Positions 17,253 through 26,302 of a stretch of 50,600 nucleotides of DNA are shown here, one piece after another. The stretch's first letter is position 1, and each line of letters opens with the position of its first letter. The position numbers and the translations under genes were made by a program. This stretch comes from Oscillospiraceae bacterium (lineage in GTDB: Bacteria > Bacillota > Clostridia > Oscillospirales > Ruminococcaceae): positions 1 through 50,600 of the forward strand of contig JAFTZY010000066.1 in NCBI GenBank assembly GCA_017460955.1, read 5' to 3'. Below the pieces are notes generated by a model. The model worked only from the letters and a program-made list of their open reading frames with translations. It did no database searches and was not told the DNA's origin.

Positions 17253-20200
17253 ATGAAAAGAATCAAATCCCTTCTGGCAGCGGTGATGATGCTGGCAGCC
17301 ATGCCGGCCGCACAGAGCCTCGGGACCGTGTCGGCAGCGGAAAAGCTGACGGAGTATGACGGCACTTACGTCATCCGCAATGTCAACAGCGGTCTGTGTC
17401 TGAATGTCGAGGGCGGCAAGGCGGCAAACGGCACGAACGTGCAGCAGTGGGGGACCAATGAGCCGCATACCTACGACACCTGGCGCCTTGAGCAGACCGA
17501 TGACGGGACCTACCGCATCTTCTCGATGCTGGGCGGCGGCACCACCTATGTGCTCGATGTTGTGGACGGCAATGTCTGCATCAACGAGGCAAGCGGTACG
17601 GACAGCCAGCGCTTTACGGTATCCGCCAACAGGACCGCCAGCTTCAAGCTCATCAGCAGCGCCTCCTCCAAGGCAGTCGAGATCATCAATGCCGAGACCG
17701 GCTCCGGTGCGAATGTGCAGGAGTGGGAGATCAACGGCGCGACCTGCCAGGACTGGGAGCTTCTCCCCGTGACCTGGCACACGGGCGACCTGACCGAGAC
17801 CAAGGTCCAGGTCAACGGCGATGAATTCCTTCCCGGCGACCTCAACGACGACGGCAGAGTCGATGTCGTGGACCTCGTGCTGACCAAAAAGCTCCTTGCC
17901 TCCGGCACCGCCACACAGCACCAGAAGTACGCCGGCAATGTCAGCGGCGACGAGGAGTTCGGCGTGGTGGATCTGGTCAAGATCGCAAAGTTTGTGACCC
18001 TCCGCGAGGGCGGCTTCATCCGGCAGGATGTCCCGATGGAGCGCATCTACGCCGCCGTGGACGGCGAGTACACCGCAGGCTGGGCCGAGACCAACCATGA
18101 GGGCTTCACGCAGGAGGCCTTCCTGAACCTGACCAATGAGGTCGGCAGTGATGTCGCCCTGAATATTTCCGTGGCCTCCGACGGCGTGTATGCCGTGACC
18201 TTCCGTCACGCAAGCGCCGGCACCGCCGACCGCACCTGTGCTGTGACCGTGGACCAGCAGATCGTCTACTATACGCTCCAGGGTACGCCCACCGGCAGCT
18301 GGGATACCTGGACGGAGGAGACGCTGTATCTGCCGCTCAAGGCGGGCGTGAACCACCTCGTCCTGACCTCCCAGACAGCGGACGGTGCCCCGAACCTTGA
18401 CAGCATCACCGTGACCAGGAGCGACAAGGACGCCAGCCCCTCCACCCCCATCGATCCCATCCAGGGCACGCCGGTGGGCGGCCAGCACAATGTGCCGGGC
18501 GAGGGCTACTGCATGGAGAACCTCAACCGCGGCGTGGCAGCGGCCTATAACGGAAAGGGCATGCTCATCTCGTGGCGTCTGCTTGCAACGGATGACGACA
18601 ACACGAGCTTCAAGGTCTACAAGAACGGCAACCTCCTCACGACCGTTGCCGACGGGCAGGCAAGCTACTACTATGATGAGGGCGGCTCGCCCACGGATAC
18701 CTACACCGTGGACACCTATTCCGGCAATACGCTTGCGGAAGCTGCAAATCCCGCTATGGTATTCGGCACGAAGAACGGCGGCCAGTCCGGTGCGTACTTC
18801 GATATCCCGACCCAGACACCCCCTGACCAGACCATGCCCGACGGCACGACCTGCTCGTATACCGAAAATGACTGCTCCGTGGGCGACGTTGACGGTGACG
18901 GTCAGTACGAGATCTTCGTGAAGTGGGATCCGTCCAATTCCAAGGACAATGCCAATGACGGCTATACCGGCTCCGTTATCATCGACTGCTACCGCCTTGA
19001 CGGCACGCGCCTGTGGCGTGTGGACCTTGGCAAGAATATCCGTGCCGGTGCGCATTATACGCAGTTCATGGTCTATGACTTCGACTGCGACGGCAAGGCA
19101 GAGATGATCTGCAAGACTGCGGACGGCACCAAGGACGGCCAGGGCAATTATATCGGCGATGCCTCCAAGGATTACCGCACGACGGCAGGACGCATCCTGT
19201 CCGGTCCCGAGTACATCACCCTCTTTGATGGTGCGACCGGTAAGGCACTCGATACGCAGAATTACGATCCCGGCCGCGGCACGGTCGCTGACTGGGGCGA
19301 CACCTACGGCAACCGTGTGGACCGCTTCACCGGATGCGTGGCCTACCTTGACGGTGAGCATCCCTCCGCTGTCTTCGGCAGAGGCTACTACTCGAGAATG
19401 GTCGTTGCTGCATGGGATGTTGTGAACAAGAAGCTGTCCAAGCGCTGGACATGGGATACCGGCTACAGCGCAAGCACGCCCGGCTTCGGTGACGGTAACC
19501 ATCATGAGCTGGCAGCCGACGTGGACGGCGACGGCAAGCAGGAGATCGTATGCGGCTCCGCAGTTGTGGACGATAACGGCAAGCTCCTGTACACCACCTC
19601 CAATGCACACGGCGATGCCATCCATATCGGTGACTTCGATCCGTCCAATCCGGGTCTGGAGATCTTCCAGTGCCTGGAGGATAGGGTCCATCCCAACGGC
19701 AAGACCGTCAACTACGGTGTGGAGCTGCGTGATGCCAAGACCGGCAAGGCGCTCTTCCGTGAGACAGCCTCCGGCGATACCGGCCGCGCACTGTGCGACA
19801 ACCTCATTGCCGGCAATGCGGGCGCAGAGATGGTCGGCTCGCACTCGGGCAATGTCTACCTTGCAGCCGGCAGCCACGAGGTGGTATGCCAGTGGAGCGA
19901 CATCACCAAGTGGGGCCAGAACTCCGTTGTTTACTGGACGGATGTCCTCGAGCGCGGCGTACTCGACCGCACGATGGTCGATCAGTACGGCAAGGGCAGA
20001 GTCTTTACGGGCGACGGTGTTTCCTACAACAATTACTCCAAGTCCAATGCCTGCCTGACCTGCGACCTTGTCGGCGACTGGCGTGAGGAGATCATCGCCA
20101 GAAAGTCCGACGGCGGTCTGCGCGTGTTCACCACCACCTTCACGAACGATTACCCGGTATACTGCCTGATGCACAATCCGCAGTACCGCGTTCAGGTGGC

Positions 20201-20297
20201 AGCCCAGAACAACGGCTACAACCAGCCGCCGCATACCGACTTCTTCCTCGGCACCGGCTATGACCTGCCCGAGAAGCCCACGGTATACACACCCTGA
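17253..20297 (+). CDS. Secreted rhamnogalacturonan lyase (PL11) with ricin-type, dockerin and CBM35-like modules
   Basis: A 1014-aa exported pectin-degrading enzyme that should cleave the rhamnogalacturonan I backbone by beta-elimination. Modules in order: signal peptide (1 to about 29); ricin-type beta-trefoil carbohydrate-binding domain (about 33-175); a dockerin-like pair with DLNDDGRVDVVDLVLTKKLL (about 194) and a degenerate second loop NVSGDEEFGVVDL (about 229); a CBM35-like beta-sandwich (about 262-390); and the family 11 lyase propeller (about 415-1014), recognisable by MENLNRGVAAA near its start and several D-x-D-x-D-G calcium loops. The dockerin lies inside the chain rather than at the end, which is unusual. 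The ATG at 17253 follows AGGAGTG. Monocistronic, with its own promoter and terminator. Confidence 0.92.
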   Translation: MKRIKSLLAAVMMLAAMPAAQSLGTVSAAEKLTEYDGTYVIRNVNSGLCLNVEGGKAANGTNVQQWGTNEPHTYDTWRLEQTDDGTYRIFSMLGGGTTYVLDVVDGNVCINEASGTDSQRFTVSANRTASFKLISSASSKAVEIINAETGSGANVQEWEINGATCQDWELLPVTWHTGDLTETKVQVNGDEFLPGDLNDDGRVDVVDLVLTKKLLASGTATQHQKYAGNVSGDEEFGVVDLVKIAKFVTLREGGFIRQDVPMERIYAAVDGEYTAGWAETNHEGFTQEAFLNLTNEVGSDVALNISVASDGVYAVTFRHASAGTADRTCAVTVDQQIVYYTLQGTPTGSWDTWTEETLYLPLKAGVNHLVLTSQTADGAPNLDSITVTRSDKDASPSTPIDPIQGTPVGGQHNVPGEGYCMENLNRGVAAAYNGKGMLISWRLLATDDDNTSFKVYKNGNLLTTVADGQASYYYDEGGSPTDTYTVDTYSGNTLAEAANPAMVFGTKNGGQSGAYFDIPTQTPPDQTMPDGTTCSYTENDCSVGDVDGDGQYEIFVKWDPSNSKDNANDGYTGSVIIDCYRLDGTRLWRVDLGKNIRAGAHYTQFMVYDFDCDGKAEMICKTADGTKDGQGNYIGDASKDYRTTAGRILSGPEYITLFDGATGKALDTQNYDPGRGTVADWGDTYGNRVDRFTGCVAYLDGEHPSAVFGRGYYSRMVVAAWDVVNKKLSKRWTWDTGYSASTPGFGDGNHHELAADVDGDGKQEIVCGSAVVDDNGKLLYTTSNAHGDAIHIGDFDPSNPGLEIFQCLEDRVHPNGKTVNYGVELRDAKTGKALFRETASGDTGRALCDNLIAGNAGAEMVGSHSGNVYLAAGSHEVVCQWSDITKWGQNSVVYWTDVLERGVLDRTMVDQYGKGRVFTGDGVSYNNYSKSNACLTCDLVGDWREEIIARKSDGGLRVFTTTFTNDYPVYCLMHNPQYRVQVAAQNNGYNQPPHTDFFLGTGYDLPEKPTVYTP

Positions 20298-20319
20298 AGT
20301 CCCATCCCTGATGTGAGAG

Positions 20320-20341
20320 ATCCCCGGCCTTTGCCGGGGAT
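20320..20341 (+). terminator. Terminator of the lyase gene
   Basis: Arms ATCCCCGGC (20320-20328) and GCCGGGGAT (20333-20341) with a CTTT loop and a short T-rich tail. Confidence 0.8.
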
Positions 20342-20359
20342 TTCCTTATGTCTTGTGTC

Positions 20360-20388
20360 TTGACGAAACACAGAAACTGTGGTATACT
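20360..20388 (+). promoter_or_regulatory. Sigma-A promoter for the 20439-26266 gene run
   Basis: TTGACG (20360-20365), a 17-base spacer and TATACT (20383-20388), about 50 bases before the first ATG. Confidence 0.82.
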
Positions 20389-20438
20389 ATATGATAGACA
20401 AAACCGCCGGTTCTCCGGCACACAAGGAGGGATCGATC

Positions 20439-21614
20439 ATGCAGACACAGCAGGATCCTCAGGATACATCGAATTATGCCCATTGCCTGACCATGCGCAA
20501 CCGGCACAGGAAGAGCCACTATGTCCGCTGTATCATCACCAGCATCCTCATGCTGATGAACGGCTATTTCCATATCATCACCATGCCCATCCGTGCGGGG
20601 GAAGGGTACCTTGATGCCTATCATTTCGGGCCGCTGCGTGCCGCAGGACTTCTGACAGGGATCCTTGCGATCGCGGTGTCCATCCTCTTTCTCATCCTCT
20701 ACTGGATGGCCGATCCCGAAAAGCCCCGGATGATGTTCGTGGATATGCTCATTTTTCTGGCGGGCGCCCTGATCGGCCTGTTCAATCCCCTCATCTGCGT
20801 GGCGGTGGCGATCACCTTCGCCTTCGGCCTGAAGGACTGCAAGGAGGCCATTTGGCTCAAGCAGCAGCCCGGCTACCCCACCTTCAGCGTCCGGCTCGAG
20901 GAGCAGACGCGCAATGCCGATTACCGCGGCGACCATGCCATCAACGACACCATCCTGGAAGCCGATACCACTTTCCGGGAGGGCGTGACCGGGGATACCC
21001 TCCCGGACGTGCCGCAAATGGAGCTGACCTGGAAGCATTCGGCAAGAGCCGCGAGACTCTCCACCGATGTGGAAGCCACCCAGGACTACGAGATCATCGA
21101 GGGCAATTCCCCCGATGAAATGGCCGGCGTGGCGGCGGAGAACGATCTCCTGCCCGATGCCGCCGAGGTAAAGTCCGTCCCGCTCGAAGTCCCCATGGCA
21201 GCGCTCCCCGATGTGGACGAGAGCATACTGTCCGCCCCGGCCCCGGCTCTTGGGGAACCTCCCGTGACCGCCGGCAAGACGCTCCCCGATATCACGACCG
21301 GGACGCAGCCCGCTGTAAAGACGCTCCCCGATCAAACGATCGTAACGCCGCCTGCTGCTCCGAAGAAGGGCAAGCAGCTCCCGCCCCCCGTGCAGACGGA
21401 CATCGCCTCTGCCAGGGCGTGGGCCTCGGAAAAGCCTGCCTTCCCCGAGCCCCCGGCCTCCTCGGAGATCCCCGATCCCAAGTGGGATGTGCCCGAGACC
21501 AAGTGGGATGTGCCGGATCCCGTGATGGACACCGGTGCCATCCTGTCCGATATTCCCGACATCGCCGGTGACATCCCGGATCTCCCGGAGATCCCCGACA
21601 TTCCAGAGCTCTGA
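20439..21614 (+). CDS. Membrane protein with long Pro/Asp-rich cytoplasmic tail
   Basis: Not a family I recognise. The 391-aa product has hydrophobic segments at about residues 29-50, 66-90 and 99-132 (the last probably two helices), then a soluble tail of about 250 residues rich in Pro, Asp, Glu and Ala. The tail has degenerate repeats: PKWDVPE followed by TKWDVPD, several TLPD blocks, and the ending DTGAILSDIPDIAG plus DLPEIPDIPEL. AGGAGG at 20425-20430 supports the ATG at 20439. The 48-aa ORF that follows ends with a near-copy of this tail. Gene order suggests an operon with the ComM-like ATPase, but no functional link is evident. Confidence 0.75.
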   Translation: MQTQQDPQDTSNYAHCLTMRNRHRKSHYVRCIITSILMLMNGYFHIITMPIRAGEGYLDAYHFGPLRAAGLLTGILAIAVSILFLILYWMADPEKPRMMFVDMLIFLAGALIGLFNPLICVAVAITFAFGLKDCKEAIWLKQQPGYPTFSVRLEEQTRNADYRGDHAINDTILEADTTFREGVTGDTLPDVPQMELTWKHSARAARLSTDVEATQDYEIIEGNSPDEMAGVAAENDLLPDAAEVKSVPLEVPMAALPDVDESILSAPAPALGEPPVTAGKTLPDITTGTQPAVKTLPDQTIVTPPAAPKKGKQLPPPVQTDIASARAWASEKPAFPEPPASSEIPDPKWDVPETKWDVPDPVMDTGAILSDIPDIAGDIPDLPEIPDIPEL

Positions 21615-21617
21615 CCC

Positions 21618-21716
21618 ATGAAACAGAAGCAGTATTTCCGTGCGGAGCATCACTTCCGGATGCGTGAGCGCATGAAGGCACATGCAAAGCACCACCGGAT
21701 CCGCTGCGGCAGGTGA
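21618..21716 (+). CDS. Tiny basic ORF, 32 aa
   Basis: Starts 3 bases after the preceding stop and encodes a 32-residue peptide, MKQKQYFRAEHHFRMRERMK then AHAKHHRIRCGR, rich in His, Arg and Lys. There is no good independent ribosome-binding site, so translation would depend on coupling. Its TGA overlaps the next ATG (TGATG). It is supported by the tight packing on both sides; it could still be chance. Confidence 0.45.
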   Translation: MKQKQYFRAEHHFRMRERMKAHAKHHRIRCGR

Positions 21717-21862
21717 TGACGGACGTCCTTGCACACCCCGATGCGCCCGCACCGGAGCCCGCCCCTTATGCGGGATTTGACACCGCCGCCATCCTGTCGG
21801 GTGCCGCCGTACAGACGGACTTTCCCGATCTTCCGGATATACCGGATATTCCACAGCTCTGA
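21716..21862 (+). CDS. 48-aa protein sharing the Pro/Asp tail of the upstream membrane protein
   Basis: Begins at the ATG of a TGATG overlap and ends 35 bases before the ComM-like gene. The peptide starts MTDVLAHPDAPAPEP and ends FDTAAILSGAAVQTDFPDLP then DIPDIPQL. The end matches the tail of the 391-aa protein (DTGAILS... DLPEIPDIPEL) in the same relative position. This shared ending is the main evidence that the frame is real: it could be a separate small protein or the remnant of a duplicated tail. Function unknown. Confidence 0.6.
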   Translation: MTDVLAHPDAPAPEPAPYAGFDTAAILSGAAVQTDFPDLPDIPDIPQL

Positions 21863-21897
21863 TCCCCGGTGCCGGACACCGGGAGAAAGGAATCCCC

Positions 21898-23424
21898 ATG
21901 TTTGCGATCACCAACAGTGTGGGCCTCTTTGGGATGAACGCCTTCCCCGTGACGGTGGAGGCGGAGATCCTGCGGGGACACACGCAGTTCGATATCAGCG
22001 GCCTGCCCGATGCCGGCATCAAGGAGAGCCGGGAGCGCGTGCGCAGCGCCGTGTCCTCCTGTGACATTCCCTTCCCGACCGGACGGGTGCTGCTCAATCT
22101 GGCACCGGCGGATGTGCGCAAATCCGGCACCTCCTTCGATCTGGCCGTGTTTGTGGCACTCATGCAGGCCATGGGGGTGCTGCCCCCGCGCCTGCCCGAG
22201 AGCGTGTTCATCGGGGAGCTGGGCCTGAACGGGACGCTCCACAGCGTCCGCGGTACCCTGCCGATGACCATGCTGGCACGCAGCCAGGGCTTCCGGGAGA
22301 TCTACGTCCCCGCGGAGAATGTCCGGGAGGCGGCCGCCATCGACGGGATCGACGTGTACGGCGTGGAGGATGTCCGGGCACTGCTCTCGCATCTGCTCGG
22401 GGAGTACCCGCTGTCCAAGACCCCGTGCAGTCCCATCGAGCCCGGACGCATTGTCCAGGACATCCTGGATTTTTCCGATGTGCAGGGGCAGGATAAGGCA
22501 AGGGCCGGCATGGAGCTCGCTGCTGCCGGCGGACACAACATCCTGCTCGTGGGCAGTCCCGGCTCGGGCAAGAGCATGCTTGCCAACCGCCTGCCGTCCA
22601 TCCTGCCGGAGATGACCCGGGCGGAGATCCTGGAGACCACGAATGTCTATTCCGTGGCCGGACTGCTCTCGCCGGAGGAGCCGCTCGTGACGCACCGGCC
22701 CTTCCGGTCGCCCCATCATACCGTATCCGCAGCCGGACTCATCGGCGGCGGCAGCATCCCGGCACCGGGGGAGATCTCCCTTGCACACAACGGCGTGCTG
22801 TTCCTCGATGAGCTCCCGGAGTTCGACCGTGCAACGCTCGAGATCCTAAGACAGCCCCTCGAGAGCCGGGAGGTGACCATCTCCCGTGCCGCAGGCTCGG
22901 CCTCCTATCCGTGCAGCATCATGCTCGTTGCGGCTATGAACCCGTGTCCGTGCGGCTACTACGGCTCGACCCAGAAAAAATGCACCTGCGCCCCCAAGCA
23001 GGTCGAGCGCTACCTGTCCCGCATCTCAGGCCCCCTGCTCGACCGGTTCGATATGCATGTGGATGTCGATCCCGTAGCCTACAAGGACCTGTCCTCGAAG
23101 GAGAAGGCCGAGCCCTCCGCCGCGATCCGGCAGCGGGTCGAGGCCGCACGCTCCCGCCAGAAGGAGCGCTTTGCCGGGACGGACATCTATTGCAATGCCA
23201 TGATCCCGGACCATCTGCTGCGGGAATTCTGCCGCCTCGAGCCCGATGCGGAGAGCTTCCTCAAGGCCGTGTTCGAGCGCTATTCCCTCAGTGCCCGCGC
23301 CTACAGCCGCTTGCAGAAGGTCGCGCTCTCAAGCGCCGATCTCCACGGAAATCCGACCATCACCCGGCAGGACATTGCCATGGCCGTGCAGTTCCGCGGC
23401 TTTGACAGTAAATACCTCCGATAA
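21898..23424 (+). CDS. YifB/ComM-family Mg-chelatase-like AAA+ ATPase
   Basis: A 508-aa AAA+ protein of the YifB/ComM group; ComM of Haemophilus is a branch-migration helicase used in transformation. It has the Lon-protease-like N-terminal fold (about residues 1-170, GLPDAGIKESRERV), Walker A VGSPGSGKS near 216, the Walker B region LFLDELPEF near 302, and a cysteine cluster CPCGYYG...KKCTC near 348 typical of the family. AAAGGAAT precedes the ATG. It is followed 27 bases later by the SEDS gene. Presence alone does not show that the strain is transformable. Confidence 0.92.
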   Translation: MFAITNSVGLFGMNAFPVTVEAEILRGHTQFDISGLPDAGIKESRERVRSAVSSCDIPFPTGRVLLNLAPADVRKSGTSFDLAVFVALMQAMGVLPPRLPESVFIGELGLNGTLHSVRGTLPMTMLARSQGFREIYVPAENVREAAAIDGIDVYGVEDVRALLSHLLGEYPLSKTPCSPIEPGRIVQDILDFSDVQGQDKARAGMELAAAGGHNILLVGSPGSGKSMLANRLPSILPEMTRAEILETTNVYSVAGLLSPEEPLVTHRPFRSPHHTVSAAGLIGGGSIPAPGEISLAHNGVLFLDELPEFDRATLEILRQPLESREVTISRAAGSASYPCSIMLVAAMNPCPCGYYGSTQKKCTCAPKQVERYLSRISGPLLDRFDMHVDVDPVAYKDLSSKEKAEPSAAIRQRVEAARSRQKERFAGTDIYCNAMIPDHLLREFCRLEPDAESFLKAVFERYSLSARAYSRLQKVALSSADLHGNPTITRQDIAMAVQFRGFDSKYLR

Positions 23425-23451
23425 AAAGCGACCAGAGATACAGAGGAGATT

Positions 23452-24600
23452 ATGAAACAGTTTTTTGCAACCCTGCGCAAGTATATCCGCATGTCGGACA
23501 AAGCGCTCATCACGGCAGCACTGGCCTGCTCGGTCATCAGCTGCATCATGCTCTACAGCATCGCGGCCAATGATCTGCCGCTCAAATGCGATATGAGCAC
23601 CTTCCGCACCCAGTTGGCCGCCAGTCTCCTGGGACTTGTGATCGTGGTCGTGCTCAGTATCATCGACTATAACAGGATCGTCCGGCTCTGGTGGATCTAT
23701 GCGCCCGCGGCGATCGGCCTTGTCCTGCTGACCTTCACGGGACTCGGCTACCGCAGAAGCGGCGCCGACGACCAGGCATGGCTCGAGATCGGCGGGTTTT
23801 ATCTACAGCCCTCGGAGCTGCTCAAGCTCGCGTTCATCCTGACCTTTGCCTTCCACCTCTCGCGTGTGGAGGAGCATATGAACGACCTGCCGCAGATGCT
23901 GCTCCTGTGCCTGCATGCGGCTGTCCCGCTCGGGCTCGTGGCTATGCAGGGCGACTACGGTACGGCCATCGTGTTCGGCGTCATCTTCATGGCACAGCTC
24001 ATGAGTGCCCGGATCGCCCTTCGCTATATCATCGCAGCCGTCATCGCCATCCCGACAGCGTGCATCGCCGCCTGGAATTTCCTGCTCTCGGATATGCACA
24101 AGAACCGCATCCTCGTGCTCATCCATCCCGGCACGGACCCGGAGAACCTCGAGTACCAGCAGGACATGGGCCTGTCCGCCCTGGCAAGCGGCGGCATCTT
24201 CGGGAAGGGCCTGTCCGGGGAGAGCTATGTGACCGTGCCGGAGATGCACAACGACTTCATCTATGCCTATGTCGGCCAGAGCTGGGGCATCATCGGCTCC
24301 CTGCTCGTGCTGCTGCTTCTGACGTATATCTGCCTGAAGGTGCTCACGGACAGCGTGGGCTCGAAGAATCTGCAGGGGCGCTATATCTGCATCGGGACCT
24401 TTGCGATGATCTTTGCACACTGTCTGATGAACATTGGGATGGTCCTCAAGGTCATGCCCGTCATCGGCATCCCGCTGCCCTTTTTGAGCGCGGGCGGCAC
24501 GGCGGTCGTGTGCATGTACACCGCTGTGGGCATCGTCAACAGTACCCGGTGCCATAACGAGCGCAAATACCGCATCTTCTACGATGCGGAGCCGGATTGA
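23452..24600 (+). CDS. SEDS-family peptidoglycan glycosyltransferase (RodA/FtsW/SpoVE)
   Basis: A 382-aa polytopic membrane protein of the SEDS family, which polymerises lipid II with a class B PBP partner. About ten membrane segments are visible. Landmarks are FYLQPSELLKLAF (near residue 116), the catalytic-Asp region QGDYGTA (Asp168) where relatives usually read PDLGT, and the C-terminal IPLPFLSAGGTA. The protein fits RodA/FtsW length, but no PBP, mreB or division gene is adjacent, so the subfamily is left open. AGAGGAGA precedes the ATG. It shares a TTGA overlap with the next gene. Confidence 0.9.
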   Translation: MKQFFATLRKYIRMSDKALITAALACSVISCIMLYSIAANDLPLKCDMSTFRTQLAASLLGLVIVVVLSIIDYNRIVRLWWIYAPAAIGLVLLTFTGLGYRRSGADDQAWLEIGGFYLQPSELLKLAFILTFAFHLSRVEEHMNDLPQMLLLCLHAAVPLGLVAMQGDYGTAIVFGVIFMAQLMSARIALRYIIAAVIAIPTACIAAWNFLLSDMHKNRILVLIHPGTDPENLEYQQDMGLSALASGGIFGKGLSGESYVTVPEMHNDFIYAYVGQSWGIIGSLLVLLLLTYICLKVLTDSVGSKNLQGRYICIGTFAMIFAHCLMNIGMVLKVMPVIGIPLPFLSAGGTAVVCMYTAVGIVNSTRCHNERKYRIFYDAEPD

Positions 24601-25106
24601 CGGGCATCACGGCACGGGAGCGTCTGAGAATGCTCTATCCCGTGCTGCTCATCGCGCTCATGACGGTGATCTTCTGCTTTTCGGCGCAGAGTGCCGATGA
24701 CAGCACCGTCGAGAGCAGCCGGATCTGCCGGGCAGTTGCACCGGCGGTTTTCTCGGACTATGCGCAAAAGACCCCGGATGTGCAGGAGGAGCTGGCACTG
24801 GGGCTGACATTTGTCGTGCGCAAGGCAGCGCATTTTACGGAATATGCGCTGCTCGGCGGCCTGTGGTATCTCTGGCTGCGCCGGCGGCGGCTGGGCTGGT
24901 GCCTGAGCCTTGCGGCCGCCGCACTGTATGCCGTGACCGATGAGGTACACCAGCTCTTTGTACCCGGACGCGCCGGGATGGTGCAGGATGTGCTGCTCGA
25001 CAGCACGGGGGCAGCCTGCGGGGTCGCCTCCGTGGTGATGCTGCTGTGTGTGATCCATGGTATCCGCTGCCGCAGTGCGCAGGAGAGGGGAGTGTGGAAG
25101 CTTTGA
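24597..25106 (+). CDS. VanZ-like membrane protein
   Basis: A 169-aa VanZ-family protein with about four membrane segments and family landmarks FSAQSADDS near residue 33, RKAAHFTEYALLG near 75 and DEVHQLFVPGR near 116. The family is linked to envelope stress and glycopeptide tolerance, but the activity is unknown. The start is probably TTG at 24597, overlapping the previous stop (TTGA); an ATG at 24630 with GGGAG upstream is the alternative and would delete the charged RERLR head. It overlaps the next gene. Confidence 0.85.
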   Translation: MTGITARERLRMLYPVLLIALMTVIFCFSAQSADDSTVESSRICRAVAPAVFSDYAQKTPDVQEELALGLTFVVRKAAHFTEYALLGGLWYLWLRRRRLGWCLSLAAAALYAVTDEVHQLFVPGRAGMVQDVLLDSTGAACGVASVVMLLCVIHGIRCRSAQERGVWKL

Positions 25107-26266
25107 AAAGGATCCTGATGATCTCCAATACCGCTTCGATGCAGTTCCTGTTCCTGCTCCCGTGGACCCAGCTTCTGCGGGAGATGGGGTATGAGGTACA
25201 TATCGGATGCAATTTCAAGGAGGGCAACAACTGCACGGAGGAGCGCCTCGAGCAGTTCCGCACGCAGCTGCGCACGCTCGGCATCCCCTACCACCAGATC
25301 GATTTCCACCGCAACGCCTGTGAGCTGCACAAATTCAAAAAGCCCATGGCGCAGATGCGGGAGGTGCTCTCGATGGGGGACTTTGAGGCCATCCACTGCC
25401 AGACGCCGGTGTGCGGCGTGTGCGGGCGGATCATCGGCCGGCAGATGCACCTGAAGGTCATCTACACCGCCCACGGCTTCCATTTCTACAAGGGAGCGCC
25501 CCTGATGAACTGGATGATCTTCTACCCCATCGAGCGCATCTTAGCGCACGATACGGACACCCTCATCACCATCAACCACGAGGACTACCGCCGGGCACAG
25601 CATTTCAAGGCCGGGCGCGTGGAATACATCTCCGGCGCGGGCGTGGATCTCACGCGCTACAAAACGGCAGTCCATACCCGCGGGGAGGTGCGGCAGGCAC
25701 TCGGGATCCCGCAGGAGGCGACCGTGTTCATCAGCATCGGGGAGCTCAACCGCAACAAGAACCATGCCGTGCTGCTCGAAGCGCTTGCACGTCTGCATGA
25801 CCCCTCGCTGCATCTGGTGCTCGTGGGACAGGATCACCTGAGCGGCGCATTGCAGCGCAGGGCGCAGGCACTCGGGGTCCAGTTCCAGGTGCATTTCACG
25901 GGCTTTCGGGATGACGTGCCGGATCTGCTCCATGCATCGGACGTGTTCTGTTTCCCGTCAAAGCGGGAGGGGCTCGGCTTTACGGCGATCGAGGCTATGG
26001 CAGCGGGACTGCCCCTCATCACCTCGGACCGGCACGGGATCCTTGACTACAGCAAGGACGGCGTGACGGGGTACACATGCAGTCCCGGGGATGTGAAGGG
26101 CTTTGCCAGGGCCATGCAGGCGCTTGCCGGCGATGATCTCAAGCGCCGTGCCATGGGAACGCATAACCGAACCGTTGCCGAGCAGTTCGCCCTGCCGCAG
26201 GTGCTCGACCAGATGCGGGAGATCTATGCCAACACGCTCGATGTCCCTGCACCGCATACCGTATAA
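25094..26266 (+). CDS. Family 4 glycosyltransferase (EpsD-like)
   Basis: A GT-B fold glycosyltransferase of about 390 aa, probably adding a sugar to an exopolysaccharide or cell-wall glycan lipid precursor. The N-terminal domain has KVIYTAHGFHFYKGAP near residue 120; the C-terminal GT1-type domain has ISIGELNRNKNH near 215 and the donor-binding PSKREGLGFTAIEAMAAG near 295. I place the start at GTG 25094 (AGGAGAGGGG just upstream); a TTG at 25103 is possible and would give the same TTGA overlap seen for the VanZ gene. It ends at a strong bidirectional terminator, closing the operon. Confidence 0.87.
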   Translation: MEALKRILMISNTASMQFLFLLPWTQLLREMGYEVHIGCNFKEGNNCTEERLEQFRTQLRTLGIPYHQIDFHRNACELHKFKKPMAQMREVLSMGDFEAIHCQTPVCGVCGRIIGRQMHLKVIYTAHGFHFYKGAPLMNWMIFYPIERILAHDTDTLITINHEDYRRAQHFKAGRVEYISGAGVDLTRYKTAVHTRGEVRQALGIPQEATVFISIGELNRNKNHAVLLEALARLHDPSLHLVLVGQDHLSGALQRRAQALGVQFQVHFTGFRDDVPDLLHASDVFCFPSKREGLGFTAIEAMAAGLPLITSDRHGILDYSKDGVTGYTCSPGDVKGFARAMQALAGDDLKRRAMGTHNRTVAEQFALPQVLDQMREIYANTLDVPAPHTV

Positions 26267-26302
26267 AACAAAAACGGAGCCTTTGAGCTCCGTTTTTGTT
26301 TT
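26265..26302. terminator. Bidirectional terminator between GT4 and hflX genes
   Basis: Arms AAAACAAAAACGGAGC (26265-26280) and GCTCCGTTTTTGTTTT (26287-26302). It overlaps both stop codons and serves the converging genes. Confidence 0.93.

Noticed and set aside
17148..20234. 1028-aa open frame antisense to the rhamnogalacturonan lyase
   Set aside because: High GC at third codon positions opens the antisense frame. The composition (Gly/Ala/Val/Leu/His-rich, no motifs) is that of a shadow, and the plus-strand product has clear domains, a ribosome-binding site and a promoter.
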